62,341 bases of DNA from assembly GCA_009712185.1 (NCBI GenBank), contig WASQ01000076.1, positions 58,632-120,972 of the forward strand. The letters are read 5' to 3'. Shown here in pieces: positions 27,241 to 36,028 of this stretch. The first letter of the stretch is position 1. Every line of letters begins with the position of its first letter. Under the pieces are notes generated by a model. It had not been told where the DNA came from. It saw only the letters and a program-made list of their open reading frames with translations, and searched no databases. The stretch comes from Telmatospirillum sp. GTDB taxonomy: Bacteria > Pseudomonadota > Alphaproteobacteria > Rhodospirillales > Magnetospirillaceae. Position numbers and translations under genes: made by a program.

Positions 27241-28662
27241 ATGTCCAGGATTACACCAGTCGTTCTGTCCGGCGGCGCCGGAACCCGGTTGTGGCCCCTG
27301 TCGCGGGAACATTTCCCCAAACAATTGCTGCCGCTGGCAGGGGAACGGACGATGGTCCAGGAGACGCTGCTGCGCTTCGCCGATGGCGTCCGGTTCGCCC
27401 CGCCCATCCTGGTCACCAATGAGGAAACCCGGTTCGCGGTGGCGGAGCAGATGCGGGCCGCGGGCATCGCCGACGGCCGTCTGGTTCTGGAACCCGTCGC
27501 CCGCAATACCGCGCCCGCGATCGTCGCCGCCGCCCTTCTGGCCGCGGAAAGCGATCCCGACGCCGTGCTGCTGGTGGTGCCGTCCGATCATGTGATCACC
27601 GATCCCCGGGCCTTTCTCGATCTGGTCGGGACCGCGTTCGGCGCCGCCCGGGCGGGCCGGCTGGTCACCTTTTCCATCGTTCCCACCCGGGCGGAAACGG
27701 GATACGGCTATATCCGCCGGGGAGAACCGCTGGCGGATCATCCCGGGGTCAGCGCCGTCGCCGCCTTTGTCGAAAAACCCGACCGCGACCGCGCGGAACA
27801 GTTTCTGGCCGACGGCGGCTATTTCTGGAACAGCGGCATGTTCCTGTTCTCCGCCGCCTCCTTCCTGTCGGAAATCGAAACCCATGCGCCCGACGTGCTG
27901 CGCGCGGGGCGCGCCGCCGTGGCGGGCCGCACCGTCGATCTCGATTTCATCCGGCTGGAGCGCGAGGCCTTCACCGCCTCGCCCTCGATCTCGGTCGACT
28001 ATGCGGTCATGGAACACACCCGGCTGGCCGCCACCATCCCCTGCGACGTGGGTTGGACCGATGTCGGCGCCTGGTCCGAATTGTGGCGGATCGCCGCCAA
28101 GGACGAAGCGGGCAACGCCATCTCCGGCGATGTGGTGATCGAGGACAGCCACGACTGCTATGTGCGGTCCGAGGGGCTGCTGACCGCGGTGGTCGGGGCG
28201 CGCGATCTTGTGGTCGTCGCCACCGACGACGCCATCCTGGTGGCGGACCGGGACCGGACTCAGGACGTGAAGCTGATCGTCGATCGCCTGCGCCGCGAAA
28301 AGCGGGACGAACTGGCGGATCATCGGCGGGTCCACCGGCCCTGGGGCTATTTCCAGTCGATCCACACCGGGGACCGCTTCCAGGTCAAGCGGCTGACCGT
28401 GAAGCCGGGCAGCAAGCTGTCACTGCAAAAGCATTACCACCGCGCGGAACATTGGGTGGTGGTGAACGGGACCGCGCTGGTCACCCGTGGCGAGGAAACC
28501 TTCCTGATTCACGAGAATGAATCGGTTTATATCCCGCTTGGGACCCTGCACCGGCTGGAAAACCCGGGAAAGGTGCCGCTCAGCGTGATCGAGGTTCAGT
28601 CGGGGTCCTATCTCGGCGAGGATGACATCGTGCGCATCGACGATACCTACGGCCGAAGCTAG
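27241..28662 (+). CDS. manC: Mannose-1-phosphate guanylyltransferase / mannose-6-P isomerase
   Basis: A 473-residue bifunctional type II enzyme that makes GDP-mannose. The nucleotidyltransferase half has the signature LSGGAGTRLWPLSRE and FVEKPDRDRAEQFL. The C-terminal cupin (about 350-470) has RPWGYFQSIHTGDRFQVKRL, LSLQKHYHRAEHW and YIPLGTLHRLEN, the isomerase signature. In-frame ATGs at 27208/27211 could add about 11 residues; 27241 is where family similarity begins. Its product feeds gmd/fcl and probably mannosyl transfer. An inverted-repeat element begins two bases after its stop. Confidence 0.95.
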   Translation: MSRITPVVLSGGAGTRLWPLSREHFPKQLLPLAGERTMVQETLLRFADGVRFAPPILVTNEETRFAVAEQMRAAGIADGRLVLEPVARNTAPAIVAAALLAAESDPDAVLLVVPSDHVITDPRAFLDLVGTAFGAARAGRLVTFSIVPTRAETGYGYIRRGEPLADHPGVSAVAAFVEKPDRDRAEQFLADGGYFWNSGMFLFSAASFLSEIETHAPDVLRAGRAAVAGRTVDLDFIRLEREAFTASPSISVDYAVMEHTRLAATIPCDVGWTDVGAWSELWRIAAKDEAGNAISGDVVIEDSHDCYVRSEGLLTAVVGARDLVVVATDDAILVADRDRTQDVKLIVDRLRREKRDELADHRRVHRPWGYFQSIHTGDRFQVKRLTVKPGSKLSLQKHYHRAEHWVVVNGTALVTRGEETFLIHENESVYIPLGTLHRLENPGKVPLSVIEVQSGSYLGEDDIVRIDDTYGRS

Positions 28663-28663
28663 G

Positions 28664-28827
28664 GGTCAAAATCCAACAGATGAGTCCCTGAACCGGGAGT
28701 AGGGCGGGCGTCCCGCCCGCCGTTCGGCGGAAGCCGAAAAGCCGGCATTTCCGCCGCTTTCGCGTCGGAGGCGGGCAGGATGCCCGTCCCACTCCATGCA
28801 GAAGGACTAATCGGTTGGATTTTGACC
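28664..28827. repeat. Terminal-inverted-repeat element between manC and the mutase gene
   Basis: It is bounded by GGTCAAAATCCAAC (28664-28677) and its exact reverse complement (28814-28827). The interior carries a GTCCCGCC-type palindrome, the TTCGGCGGAAGCCGAAAA hairpin and the CCGCCGCTTTCGCG core seen in the elements at 232-491. The 14-bp end also occurs at 509-522, where it runs into the RAYT fragment. The size (164 bp), lack of coding capacity and termini look like a small non-autonomous mobile element. Confidence 0.75.
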
Positions 28828-28921
28828 GCGAGGGGCGACCCCCCGAGGGACTTTTGCGGATGCCGGTCCGCGACGACCGGCGCCATGCCGCCATTGGCGG
28901 GGCGAACTTTGAGAGGGGCTG

Positions 28922-30298
28922 ATGTCACACCACTTCCATCCGACCGTTCTGCGCGAATATGACATCCGGGGCATCGTGGGCGAGACCCTGTTCCCCGCCG
29001 ACGCCGAGGCCATCGGCCGCGCCTTCGGCACGCTGGTGGTCCGCCGGGGCGGAACCACCGTCTGCGTCGGCTACGACGGCCGGTTGAGTTCGCCGGACCT
29101 TGAGGCGGCGCTGGTGAGCGGACTGGTGTCGACCGGCGTGACGGTGCGCCGCCTGGGGCGCGGACCGACCCCGATGCTCTATTTCGCCGCCCATACCCTG
29201 GGCGCCGATGGCGGGATCATGGTCACCGGATCCCATAATCCGCCCAACCATAACGGCTTCAAGATGGTGTTGGGCGGAAAGCCCTTCTTCGCCGACCAGA
29301 TCCAGGACCTGGGGCGTCTCAACGCCCGGGGCGATCTGGTCGCCGCCCCCGGCGGATCGGTCATCGACACGCCGGTGCGTGAGGATTACATCCGCCGCCT
29401 GCTGGCCGACTTCGAGGGCGGACACCCCCTCTCCGTAGTGTGGGATGCCGGCAACGGCGCCGCCGGAGAGGTCATGACGGCGCTGGCCGGACAACTGCCC
29501 GGACGGCATATCCTGCTGAACGCCGAGATCGACGGCACCTTCCCGGCCCACCATCCCGATCCGACGGAGCCCGAGAATCTGGAGCAGTTGATCGCCGCCG
29601 TGGCCGCTGAAAAGGCCGATCTCGGCATCGCCTTCGACGGCGATGGCGACCGGATCGGCGTCGTCGACGCGAAAGGCCACATCTGGTGGGGCGACCAGAT
29701 GATGATGCTTCTGGCGGAGGACGTGCTGAAGACCCGGCCGGGGGCTCCGATTCTGGCCGACGTCAAGGCCAGCCAGAGCCTGTTCGACCATATCGCGGCC
29801 CTGGGCGGCCAGCCGGTGATGTGCCGGACCGGCCATTCGCTGATCAAGACCCGCATGGTGGAGACCGGGTCGCCGCTGGCCGGGGAGATGTCCGGCCATC
29901 TGTTCTTCGCCGACCGCTATTACGGCTATGACGACGCGCTCTATGCCGCCGTGCGCTTCCTGTCGATGGTATCCCGCTGGCCGGGGCAGACGCTGGCGGA
30001 CCGCTATGACGCGCTGCCCCGCCTGTTCAATACGCCGGAAATCCGGATCACCTGCCCGGACGAGCGTAAGTTCCAGGTGGTGTCCGAGGTCAGGGAGCGG
30101 CTGGCGGCGGCCGGCGCCCGCGTTTCCGACGTCGATGGCGTGCGGGTCAGCACCGATGACGGCTGGTGGCTGCTGCGCGCCTCCAACACCCAGGCGGTTC
30201 TGGTCGCGCGCTGCGAATCCGGATCGCCCGACGGGCTTACCCGGCTGAAGGCGGTCCTGGCCGACCAGTTGGACCGGTCGGACCTGCGCCTGCCCTGA
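28922..30298 (+). CDS. manB: Phosphomannomutase/phosphoglucomutase
   Basis: A 458-residue alpha-D-phosphohexomutase interconverting hexose-6-P and hexose-1-P. The catalytic phosphoserine loop is TGSHNPPNHNGFK. The Mg-binding loop is AFDGDGDRIGVVD, the sugar-binding loop GEMSGHLFF, and the phosphate-binding tail RASNTQAVLVARCE. It is full length. It supplies mannose-1-P to manC and, if it also uses glucose, glucose-1-P to rfbA. Starting ATG 28922 overlaps a TGA (ATGTCACACC context) and follows a GAGAGG-type site. Confidence 0.93.
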   Translation: MSHHFHPTVLREYDIRGIVGETLFPADAEAIGRAFGTLVVRRGGTTVCVGYDGRLSSPDLEAALVSGLVSTGVTVRRLGRGPTPMLYFAAHTLGADGGIMVTGSHNPPNHNGFKMVLGGKPFFADQIQDLGRLNARGDLVAAPGGSVIDTPVREDYIRRLLADFEGGHPLSVVWDAGNGAAGEVMTALAGQLPGRHILLNAEIDGTFPAHHPDPTEPENLEQLIAAVAAEKADLGIAFDGDGDRIGVVDAKGHIWWGDQMMMLLAEDVLKTRPGAPILADVKASQSLFDHIAALGGQPVMCRTGHSLIKTRMVETGSPLAGEMSGHLFFADRYYGYDDALYAAVRFLSMVSRWPGQTLADRYDALPRLFNTPEIRITCPDERKFQVVSEVRERLAAAGARVSDVDGVRVSTDDGWWLLRASNTQAVLVARCESGSPDGLTRLKAVLADQLDRSDLRLP

Positions 30299-30379
30299 GC
30301 GGCGCGGACTTGACGGGGCCCCAACAGGCGGGCGGTGTCCGGTGGAAATCCCGTTTCACCGCCCGGCCATCCAGAGTAT

Positions 30380-31282
30380 ATGTCATGGCCGGACGTGGAC
30401 GCCGGATCGTCAAGGGAGCGGACAGCGCAGGTGGTTGTTTTCAGTGCACAACAGGGCCGGGGATTGTCGTTCCGGCAGACCGCCACCGGCATCTTCACCA
30501 CCGCCATCCAGCATCGGAAACTGATCCTGAGACTGGCGAAGCGGGAAATCCTGGCGCGCTATAAGGGATCCCTGCTGGGCGTCCTGTGGGCCATCCTGAA
30601 CCCCCTGCTGCTGCTCGCGGTTTACACCTTCGTATTTTCGGTGGTGTTTCACATGCGCTGGGGCGCCGACGCGGGCGGCAGTACCGGCGAGTTCGCGCTG
30701 TTGCTGTTTTCCGGCCTGATCCTGTTCAACATCCTGGCGGAGTGCCTGATCCGGGCGCCGGGCCTGATGCTGGAGAACGTCTCCTATATCAAAAAGGTCC
30801 TGTTCCCGCTGGAGGTCCTGCCCTATGTGCAGATGGCGGTGGCGCTGTTCGGTGCGGCCACCAGCCTCGTCATCTTGGCGGTTTTCTATCCCTTCGTCTT
30901 CGGTCTGCCGCCCGTGACCGTGCTGCTGGCGCCGCTGGTGATGGTGCCGCTGATCCTCCTGGTGATGGGACTGTCCTGGTTCCTGGCCTCGGTCGGTGTC
31001 TTCCTGCGCGACGTCCGCCAGATCATCGGAATCTTCGTCACCGTGACCATGTTCATGAGCCCGATCTTCTATCCGGCGGAGGCGGTGCCGGCCGGATACC
31101 GTCCGCTTCTGCAACTGGGGCCGCTCGCCATTCCGCTGGAGGCGTTCAAACAGACCCTGTTCTGGGGAAAGATGCCCGACTGGCGGTGGCTCGCGATCTA
31201 TGGCGCCGGTTCCTTCCTGGTGGCTATGGCGGGGTTCTGGTGGTTCATGCGCACACGCAAGGCTTTCGCCGATGTCGTCTGA
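30380..31282 (+). CDS. wzm: ABC-2 polysaccharide export permease (Wzm-like)
   Basis: About 300 residues with six predicted transmembrane helices. The ABC-2 permease signature is clear: LAKREILARYKGSLLGVLWA, then LLFSGLILFNILAECL, VSYIKKVLFPLEVLP and FMSPIFYPAEAVP. It exports a completed lipid-linked polysaccharide across the inner membrane. The start is uncertain. ATG 30380 lacks a good ribosome site, and GTG 30431 or GTG 30335 are alternatives; all precede the conserved cytoplasmic helix. The stop overlaps the start of the ATPase gene by 11 bp, so they form the Wzm/Wzt pair. Confidence 0.92.
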   Translation: MSWPDVDAGSSRERTAQVVVFSAQQGRGLSFRQTATGIFTTAIQHRKLILRLAKREILARYKGSLLGVLWAILNPLLLLAVYTFVFSVVFHMRWGADAGGSTGEFALLLFSGLILFNILAECLIRAPGLMLENVSYIKKVLFPLEVLPYVQMAVALFGAATSLVILAVFYPFVFGLPPVTVLLAPLVMVPLILLVMGLSWFLASVGVFLRDVRQIIGIFVTVTMFMSPIFYPAEAVPAGYRPLLQLGPLAIPLEAFKQTLFWGKMPDWRWLAIYGAGSFLVAMAGFWWFMRTRKAFADVV

Positions 31283-32624
31283 TATCACCATCCACGCCGA
31301 TAACGTCAGCAAGGCCTACACCATCTATCGCCGGCCGGAAGACCGGCTGAAGCAGATGTTCGCCTTCGGCCGGCGGAAATATTACGACGAGTACTGGGCG
31401 CTCCGGGGCGCCAGTCTGACCGTGCGGCGGGGCGAGACCGTGGGGCTGGTCGGCCGCAACGGGTCGGGAAAATCCACCTTCCTGCAACTGATCTGCGGGA
31501 CCCTGGCGCCCACCTCGGGCTCCATCGAAGTCAGCGGCCGGGTCGCTGCGCTGCTGGAACTGGGGGCCGGATTCAATCCGGAATTCACCGGCCGCGAAAA
31601 TGTCTATATCGCCGCCTCGATCCTGGGTCTGACCCGCGAGCAGATCGACGAGCGCTTCGCCGCCATCGAGGACTTCGCCGGGATCGGCGACTTCATCGAC
31701 CAGCCGGTGAAACTTTATTCCAGCGGCATGTACGCGCGGCTGGCCTTTTCCGTCGCCGCCCATGTCGAGGCCGATGTCCTGATTGTCGACGAGATCCTGG
31801 CGGTCGGCGATGCGCCTTTCACCCAGCGCTGCATGCGCTACATCCGCCAGTTCAAGGAACGCGGGACCCTGCTGCTGGTCAGTCACGACATGACGGCGGT
31901 GACGGCGTTGTGCGACCGCGTGGTCTGGCTGGACCGGGGGGAAATCAGGACAGAGGGCGACCCCAAGGACATCTGTCACCAGTATTTGGCGGCGCTTCTC
32001 GAGGAAAATGACGAGTCGGGCGCCTTCCGCATCGGGGGGGAGCGCCGTGCCGTGGCGCCGCCGAAACTGGCGCCCGTGCCCGACGTCCGCCAGAAGCAAC
32101 TGGCCGGCTCGGATCATGCCAACCGTCTTCAGATCTTCGAATTCAATCCCGACGCCCCCTGGTTCGGCCAGCAGGGCGCCGCGATCGAACAGGTGGCGGT
32201 CGAGGCCCTGGACGGCACGCCGCTGCAAATCGCCGAGGGCGGCGAGGAGGTGGTCTTACGCATCGGCGTGCGGGCGGAACAGGCGCTGTCCGGGCCGATC
32301 GTCGGCTGGCTGCTGAAGAACCGCATGGGCCAGACGCTGTTCGGCGACAATACCTTCGTGTCCTACCAGGACGCGCCCTTGAGCGTGGCCGCCGGGCAGC
32401 GGTTCCAGGCGAAATTCCGGTTCCAGCTTCCGTTCCTGCCGCCGGGCGACTATGCCCTGTCCGTCGCCGTCGCGGAGGGGACGCAGCTTCACCATGTGCA
32501 ACATCACTGGATCGACGACGCGCTGTTCATCACCGTCGCCACCAGCCAGATCCGCCATTCCCTGGTGGGCATCCCCATGCATGAGATTTCCCTGGCGCTG
32601 ACGGAAGACGCCAGCGGAAGGTAA
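31272..32624 (+). CDS. wzt: Polysaccharide ABC exporter ATPase with C-terminal Wzt domain
   Basis: A 450-residue ATPase partner of the permease at 30380. The N-terminal ATPase domain has Walker A GRNGSGKST, the signature YSSGMYARLAFSVA and Walker B VLIVDEILAVGD, as in Wzt/TagH. Residues about 285-445 form an extra beta-sandwich region (VEALDGTPLQIAEGGEEVVLRI, given as parts VEALDGT and EEVVLRI; NTFVSYQD; LPPGDYALSVAVAEG). This matches the Wzt C-terminal carbohydrate-binding domain. In O9a-type systems this domain recognises the modified non-reducing end of the glycan, which implies a terminating modification here too. Confidence 0.94.
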   Translation: MSSDITIHADNVSKAYTIYRRPEDRLKQMFAFGRRKYYDEYWALRGASLTVRRGETVGLVGRNGSGKSTFLQLICGTLAPTSGSIEVSGRVAALLELGAGFNPEFTGRENVYIAASILGLTREQIDERFAAIEDFAGIGDFIDQPVKLYSSGMYARLAFSVAAHVEADVLIVDEILAVGDAPFTQRCMRYIRQFKERGTLLLVSHDMTAVTALCDRVVWLDRGEIRTEGDPKDICHQYLAALLEENDESGAFRIGGERRAVAPPKLAPVPDVRQKQLAGSDHANRLQIFEFNPDAPWFGQQGAAIEQVAVEALDGTPLQIAEGGEEVVLRIGVRAEQALSGPIVGWLLKNRMGQTLFGDNTFVSYQDAPLSVAAGQRFQAKFRFQLPFLPPGDYALSVAVAEGTQLHHVQHHWIDDALFITVATSQIRHSLVGIPMHEISLALTEDASGR

Positions 32625-32664
32625 TTCCCGCCGGCGATGAGCGGTGGTCATCGCCGGCGGGTGG

Positions 32665-32950
32665 TTTTTTGAAACGCCCTCGCCGGGCGCGTGTGTCCGC
32701 CTGTTTTTTGGGGGAGCCCTCGCCGGGCGCAGGCATCCGCCTGCTTGGCCGCGGCCTCAATGGCCGCTGGTTTTTTGAAACGCCCTCGCCGGGCGCGGGC
32801 GTTGGCCTGTTTTTTTTGGGGGAGCCCTCGCCGGGCGCAGGCATCCGCCTGCTTGGCCGCGGCCTCAATGGCCGCTGGTTTTTGAAACGCCCTCGCCGGG
32901 CGCAGGCGTTGGCCTGTTTTTTGGGGGAGCCCTCGCCGGGCGCGGGCGTC
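32665..32950. repeat. Tandem repeat, about 106-bp unit, 2.7 copies
   Basis: The unit starts GAAACGCCCTCGCCGGGCGC at 32671, 32777 and 32884 (periods 106 and 107). Each full unit contains two CCCTCGCCGGGCGC blocks separated by T-rich and G-rich runs plus a GGCCGCGGCCTCAATGGCCG palindrome. Copies differ mainly in T-run length. It lies between the converging ends of wzt and the glycosyltransferase gene at 32949, reaching its stop codon. There is no coding content. It could act as terminator or BIME-like DNA. Confidence 0.8.
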
Positions 32951-34829
32951 AGGTTCGACGCTTGCCGCTTTCCCTCTTACCGGCCCGCCAGGGGCGGTGG
33001 GCGCGGGGCGGGAAGGCCAGTCCGCCGCCGCAGCCATCCTGGGTGCGGTTGGGGCTGTAGCAGGGATCGCTGGCGAGTGTCGGTCCCCATTTTTCGCACA
33101 TGATACGATAATCGCGGCGGAAGCGTTCGATCTTGTCGGGCGCCATGTCCGATCCCCGGCTCGCCGATTCGTAATGATAAAGTTCGGCAAACGGCGTCCA
33201 GAGGATGCGCAGGCCCCGCTCGCGGATTTTGAGGCACAGATCGACGTCGTTGAAGGCCACCGGCAGGCGGTCCTCGTCGAAGCCGCCGACCGCCTCGAAG
33301 GGCTCGCGGCGCATCACCAGACAGGCGGCCGTCACGCAGGACACCGACCGGGCCAGCAGGACATCCTCGAAATAGCCCCGGCTGTCGCGCGGTTCCGCCA
33401 GATGCAGATGGCCGGCGACGCCGCCCAGTCCGATGACCACGCCGGCATGCTGAAGCGTGTCGTTGGGGAAATAGAGCTTGGCCCCGACGGCGCCGATCTC
33501 CGGCCGGCAGGCCTCCGCCACCATCTCGCGCAGCCAGTCGCGGTGGATAACCTTGATGTCATTGTTGAGGAACGCCAGGATCGACCCCCGCGCCACCCCC
33601 ACCGCGCCATTGTTGAGGGCGGCATAGTTGAAGGGGCCGTCGTCGCGCAGAACCCGAACACCCCGCCGTTCCACCTCCCGCAGATAGGCGAGGGTCTCCT
33701 GGTCGGTGCTGCCATTGTCGATGACGATGATCTCCAACGGAGCGTAGTCGGTTCCGTCCAGAAGCCCGTCGACACAGGGGCGCAACAGATCGACACGGTC
33801 CCGGGTCGGGATGATCGCGGAGACCAGGGGCGCCGGATCGGAGAGCGGGCGTCGCAGCCGGAACCGGCCGGGCGAGGCCGCGACCGGCACCACCTCCGCC
33901 GTGATGGACCGGCGGGCGAGATGATCCAGGATCAGGCGGCGGGCGGCTTCGGCCTCGGATTTTGAGACCGGCCCCGCTGCCCGGTTGAACGTCGGTCCGC
34001 CCGTCCGGTGGCAGAGAACGGCCGGGATATGGCGGATCTGATCGGGGGGCAGCGTTTCCGTCACCCGCAACAGCAGGTCATGGTCCGCCGAACCGCCAAA
34101 ACCGGGCCGCAAACCACCCGCTGCCAGGATGAGGCTGCGCCGGACGGCGCAGAGGCGGCCCAGAAAATTCTGCGACAGGAACAGGTCGGGGTCCCAGTCG
34201 CCCTTGAACCAGGGATCGCGATGACGGCCGGCGTCGTCGATCCGGTCCTCGTCGGAATAGATCACGCCGGCGTCGGGGGCGCGGTCCGCCTCCCGGGCGA
34301 CCCGGTAAAGCGCCTGGGGCGACAGGGTGTCGCCGGGATCGAGAACGGCGACGAACTCGCCCGCCGCGGCCTCCAGCAGCGCCTGACGGGATGACACGGC
34401 GTCCCGGGTTTTGGCGGCGGGCAGAAAGCGGATACGGGAATCGTCAAGGTCCGGCGCCATCCCTTCCGGACGGGACCCCGCGATCAGCAGTTCCCAATGG
34501 GGATAGAGCTGGTCCTGGAGGGAGCGGATGGTCCGGTCGGGACAGGACGGGGTCTCTCCGGCCGGCGGGACCACCAGCGACATCAGGGGGCGGTGCGTCA
34601 GGCCGGCGATGTCGCGGCGGATGGCGCGCCGGTCGGATCGCGTCAGGCGGTCATAGAAAAACCGCCAGGCGTCATACCCGACCAGCCGCGCCGGCAGCCG
34701 CAGCCCGAGGAAAAGGATCGTTTGCCGCGCCAGGACCGCCAGTCCGTCGCGGCGGTAGTAGTAAAGCGCGCGGGTCAGAAGATAAGGCAGGCGCGACAGT
34801 CCGCCGCCGGCCGCCGGCGTCCCGCTCAT
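32949..34829 (-). CDS. Two-domain GT2 glycosyltransferase (O-antigen type)
   Basis: A 626-residue protein with two GT-A domains. The first (about 80-280) has LMSLVVPPAGE, VLDPGDTLSPQALY and YSDEDRID. The second (about 330-595) has PLVSAIIPTRDRVDLL, IDNGSTDQETL, FLNNDIKVIHRDWL and FNDVDLCLKIRERG. Dual GT2 proteins of this type are common rhamnosyl- or O-antigen transferases. It starts at ATG 34829, overlapping the rfbD stop by 4 bp, so it is co-translated with rfbD and probably uses dTDP-rhamnose. The first domain looks degenerate at the N-terminal nucleotide-binding strand. Confidence 0.87.
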   Translation of the reverse strand: MSGTPAAGGGLSRLPYLLTRALYYYRRDGLAVLARQTILFLGLRLPARLVGYDAWRFFYDRLTRSDRRAIRRDIAGLTHRPLMSLVVPPAGETPSCPDRTIRSLQDQLYPHWELLIAGSRPEGMAPDLDDSRIRFLPAAKTRDAVSSRQALLEAAAGEFVAVLDPGDTLSPQALYRVAREADRAPDAGVIYSDEDRIDDAGRHRDPWFKGDWDPDLFLSQNFLGRLCAVRRSLILAAGGLRPGFGGSADHDLLLRVTETLPPDQIRHIPAVLCHRTGGPTFNRAAGPVSKSEAEAARRLILDHLARRSITAEVVPVAASPGRFRLRRPLSDPAPLVSAIIPTRDRVDLLRPCVDGLLDGTDYAPLEIIVIDNGSTDQETLAYLREVERRGVRVLRDDGPFNYAALNNGAVGVARGSILAFLNNDIKVIHRDWLREMVAEACRPEIGAVGAKLYFPNDTLQHAGVVIGLGGVAGHLHLAEPRDSRGYFEDVLLARSVSCVTAACLVMRREPFEAVGGFDEDRLPVAFNDVDLCLKIRERGLRILWTPFAELYHYESASRGSDMAPDKIERFRRDYRIMCEKWGPTLASDPCYSPNRTQDGCGGGLAFPPRAHRPWRAGKRESGKRRT

Positions 34830-35719
34830 GCCAGCAGCCGCGCCAGGACAGCGTCCAGACTGTCCTGCCAGGAGGGCGGCACGAGCCCGAACGTCTCCCG
34901 GAACCGGCTGGTGTCCAGCACCGAGTAACGGGGGCGGCGGGCCGGGGTGGGATAGTCGCTGGTCGGGATGGCCCGGACCTCGGGGCGATGGCCCCACCGC
35001 CGTCCCGCCACCTCGAAAATTCGTTCGGCGAGGCCGTGCCAGGTGGTTTCTCCGGCATCGACGTAATGATAGGTGCCGGTGACGTCGGGTGCGGTGGGGG
35101 ATGCGGCGAGGCGGAGGACGATGGTTTCCAGGGCCGCCGCGATGGCGTCGGCGGAGGTCGGGCATCCCCGCTGATCGTTGACGACGGACAGCCGGTCGCG
35201 GTCCTTACCGACGCGCAGCATGGTCCGCACGAAATTCTTTCCGTCGGCCGCATAGACCCAGGCGGTGCGCAGGATGACATGGCGCGGACAGCCGGCGCGA
35301 ACCCGCCGTTCCCCCTCCAGTTTGCTGGCGCCATAGACATTGATCGGGCCGACCGGGTCGTCCTCGCGGTAGGGGCTGGTGGCATCGCCCGGAAACACAT
35401 AGTCCGTGGACACATGGATCAAGGGCCGGTTCCGTCCGCCGCACCAGTCCGCGATGGCGCCCGGGGCCAGTCCGTTGATCGTATGGGCCGCGTCCCTGTC
35501 GCTTTCCGCCTGATCGACGGCGGTGTAGGCGGCGCAGTTGACGACCACGTCCGGGTCGATGCGGTCGAGACGGCCGGCGATGTCCCCCGGCCGCGACAGA
35601 TCGAGATCCTGCCGGGGCGCGGCGACCAGGAGAAGCCCCGGCGTCTGCCGGGCCATCAGCGCTCCTCCAACCTGACCGCTGACTCCGGTGACGAGAACCC
35701 GGACCGCTTGATCCGACAT
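34826..35719 (-). CDS. rfbD: dTDP-4-dehydrorhamnose reductase
   Basis: A 297-residue NADPH-dependent enzyme of the last dTDP-L-rhamnose step. It shows VLVTGVSGQVGGAL, VVNCAAYTAVDQAE, HVSTDYVFPGD, and NVYGASKLEGE with the catalytic Tyr/Lys. ATG 35719 has AAGGGG upstream, and homology begins there; an in-frame extension to 35782 is unlikely. It is divergent from rfbC, B and A, which complete the pathway on the other strand. Confidence 0.94.
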   Translation of the reverse strand: MSDQAVRVLVTGVSGQVGGALMARQTPGLLLVAAPRQDLDLSRPGDIAGRLDRIDPDVVVNCAAYTAVDQAESDRDAAHTINGLAPGAIADWCGGRNRPLIHVSTDYVFPGDATSPYREDDPVGPINVYGASKLEGERRVRAGCPRHVILRTAWVYAADGKNFVRTMLRVGKDRDRLSVVNDQRGCPTSADAIAAALETIVLRLAASPTAPDVTGTYHYVDAGETTWHGLAERIFEVAGRRWGHRPEVRAIPTSDYPTPARRPRYSVLDTSRFRETFGLVPPSWQDSLDAVLARLLA

Positions 35720-36028
35720 GAAAGACCCCTTCGATTGGGTGGACGACGGCGGCACGCTGGCATTGCGGGGCGGGGCTGTCAACAGCCCCGGCGGACCCCG
35801 TCGCCGCGATCGCCCCGGGGGCCTGTCGGGGCCCCCGGGCGAACCTGATCGCCGCCGCGACCTCGACGCCGGCCCGCCATCCCCGCCGCACGCCTGTTTC
35901 CCTGGCGGCGACGGCGGCTGTCGGTGGAGCCTTTCCCGGGCGCCGTCGGCCCTCTATGATCGGGGCCGCGGGACCCCGGACCATGCCACAGGGGTCGGAA
36001 GACGATATCAGTGAAAGGACAGTCCGCC
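35720..36028. other. Divergent rfbD/rfbC intergenic region with strong hairpins
   Basis: No gene is seen in this 309-bp region. It carries CGGGGCTG-TCAA-CAGCCCCG (35771-35790, 8-bp perfect stem) and a longer GC palindrome at about 35810-35842. The latter runs TCGCCC...GGGCGA with an inner GGGGGCC/GGCCCCC. Both promoters should lie here, but no clear boxes are visible. Confidence 0.55.

Noticed and set aside
32665-32950. Possible CRISPR array
   Set aside because: The units are about 106 bp and nearly identical throughout. There is no alternation of short repeats with unique spacers, and no cas gene nearby.
32669-33103. A 144-codon frame made of PSPGAGIRLLGRG-type repeats
   Set aside because: It is a direct translation of the 106-bp DNA tandem repeat, open in several frames, with no ribosome site.
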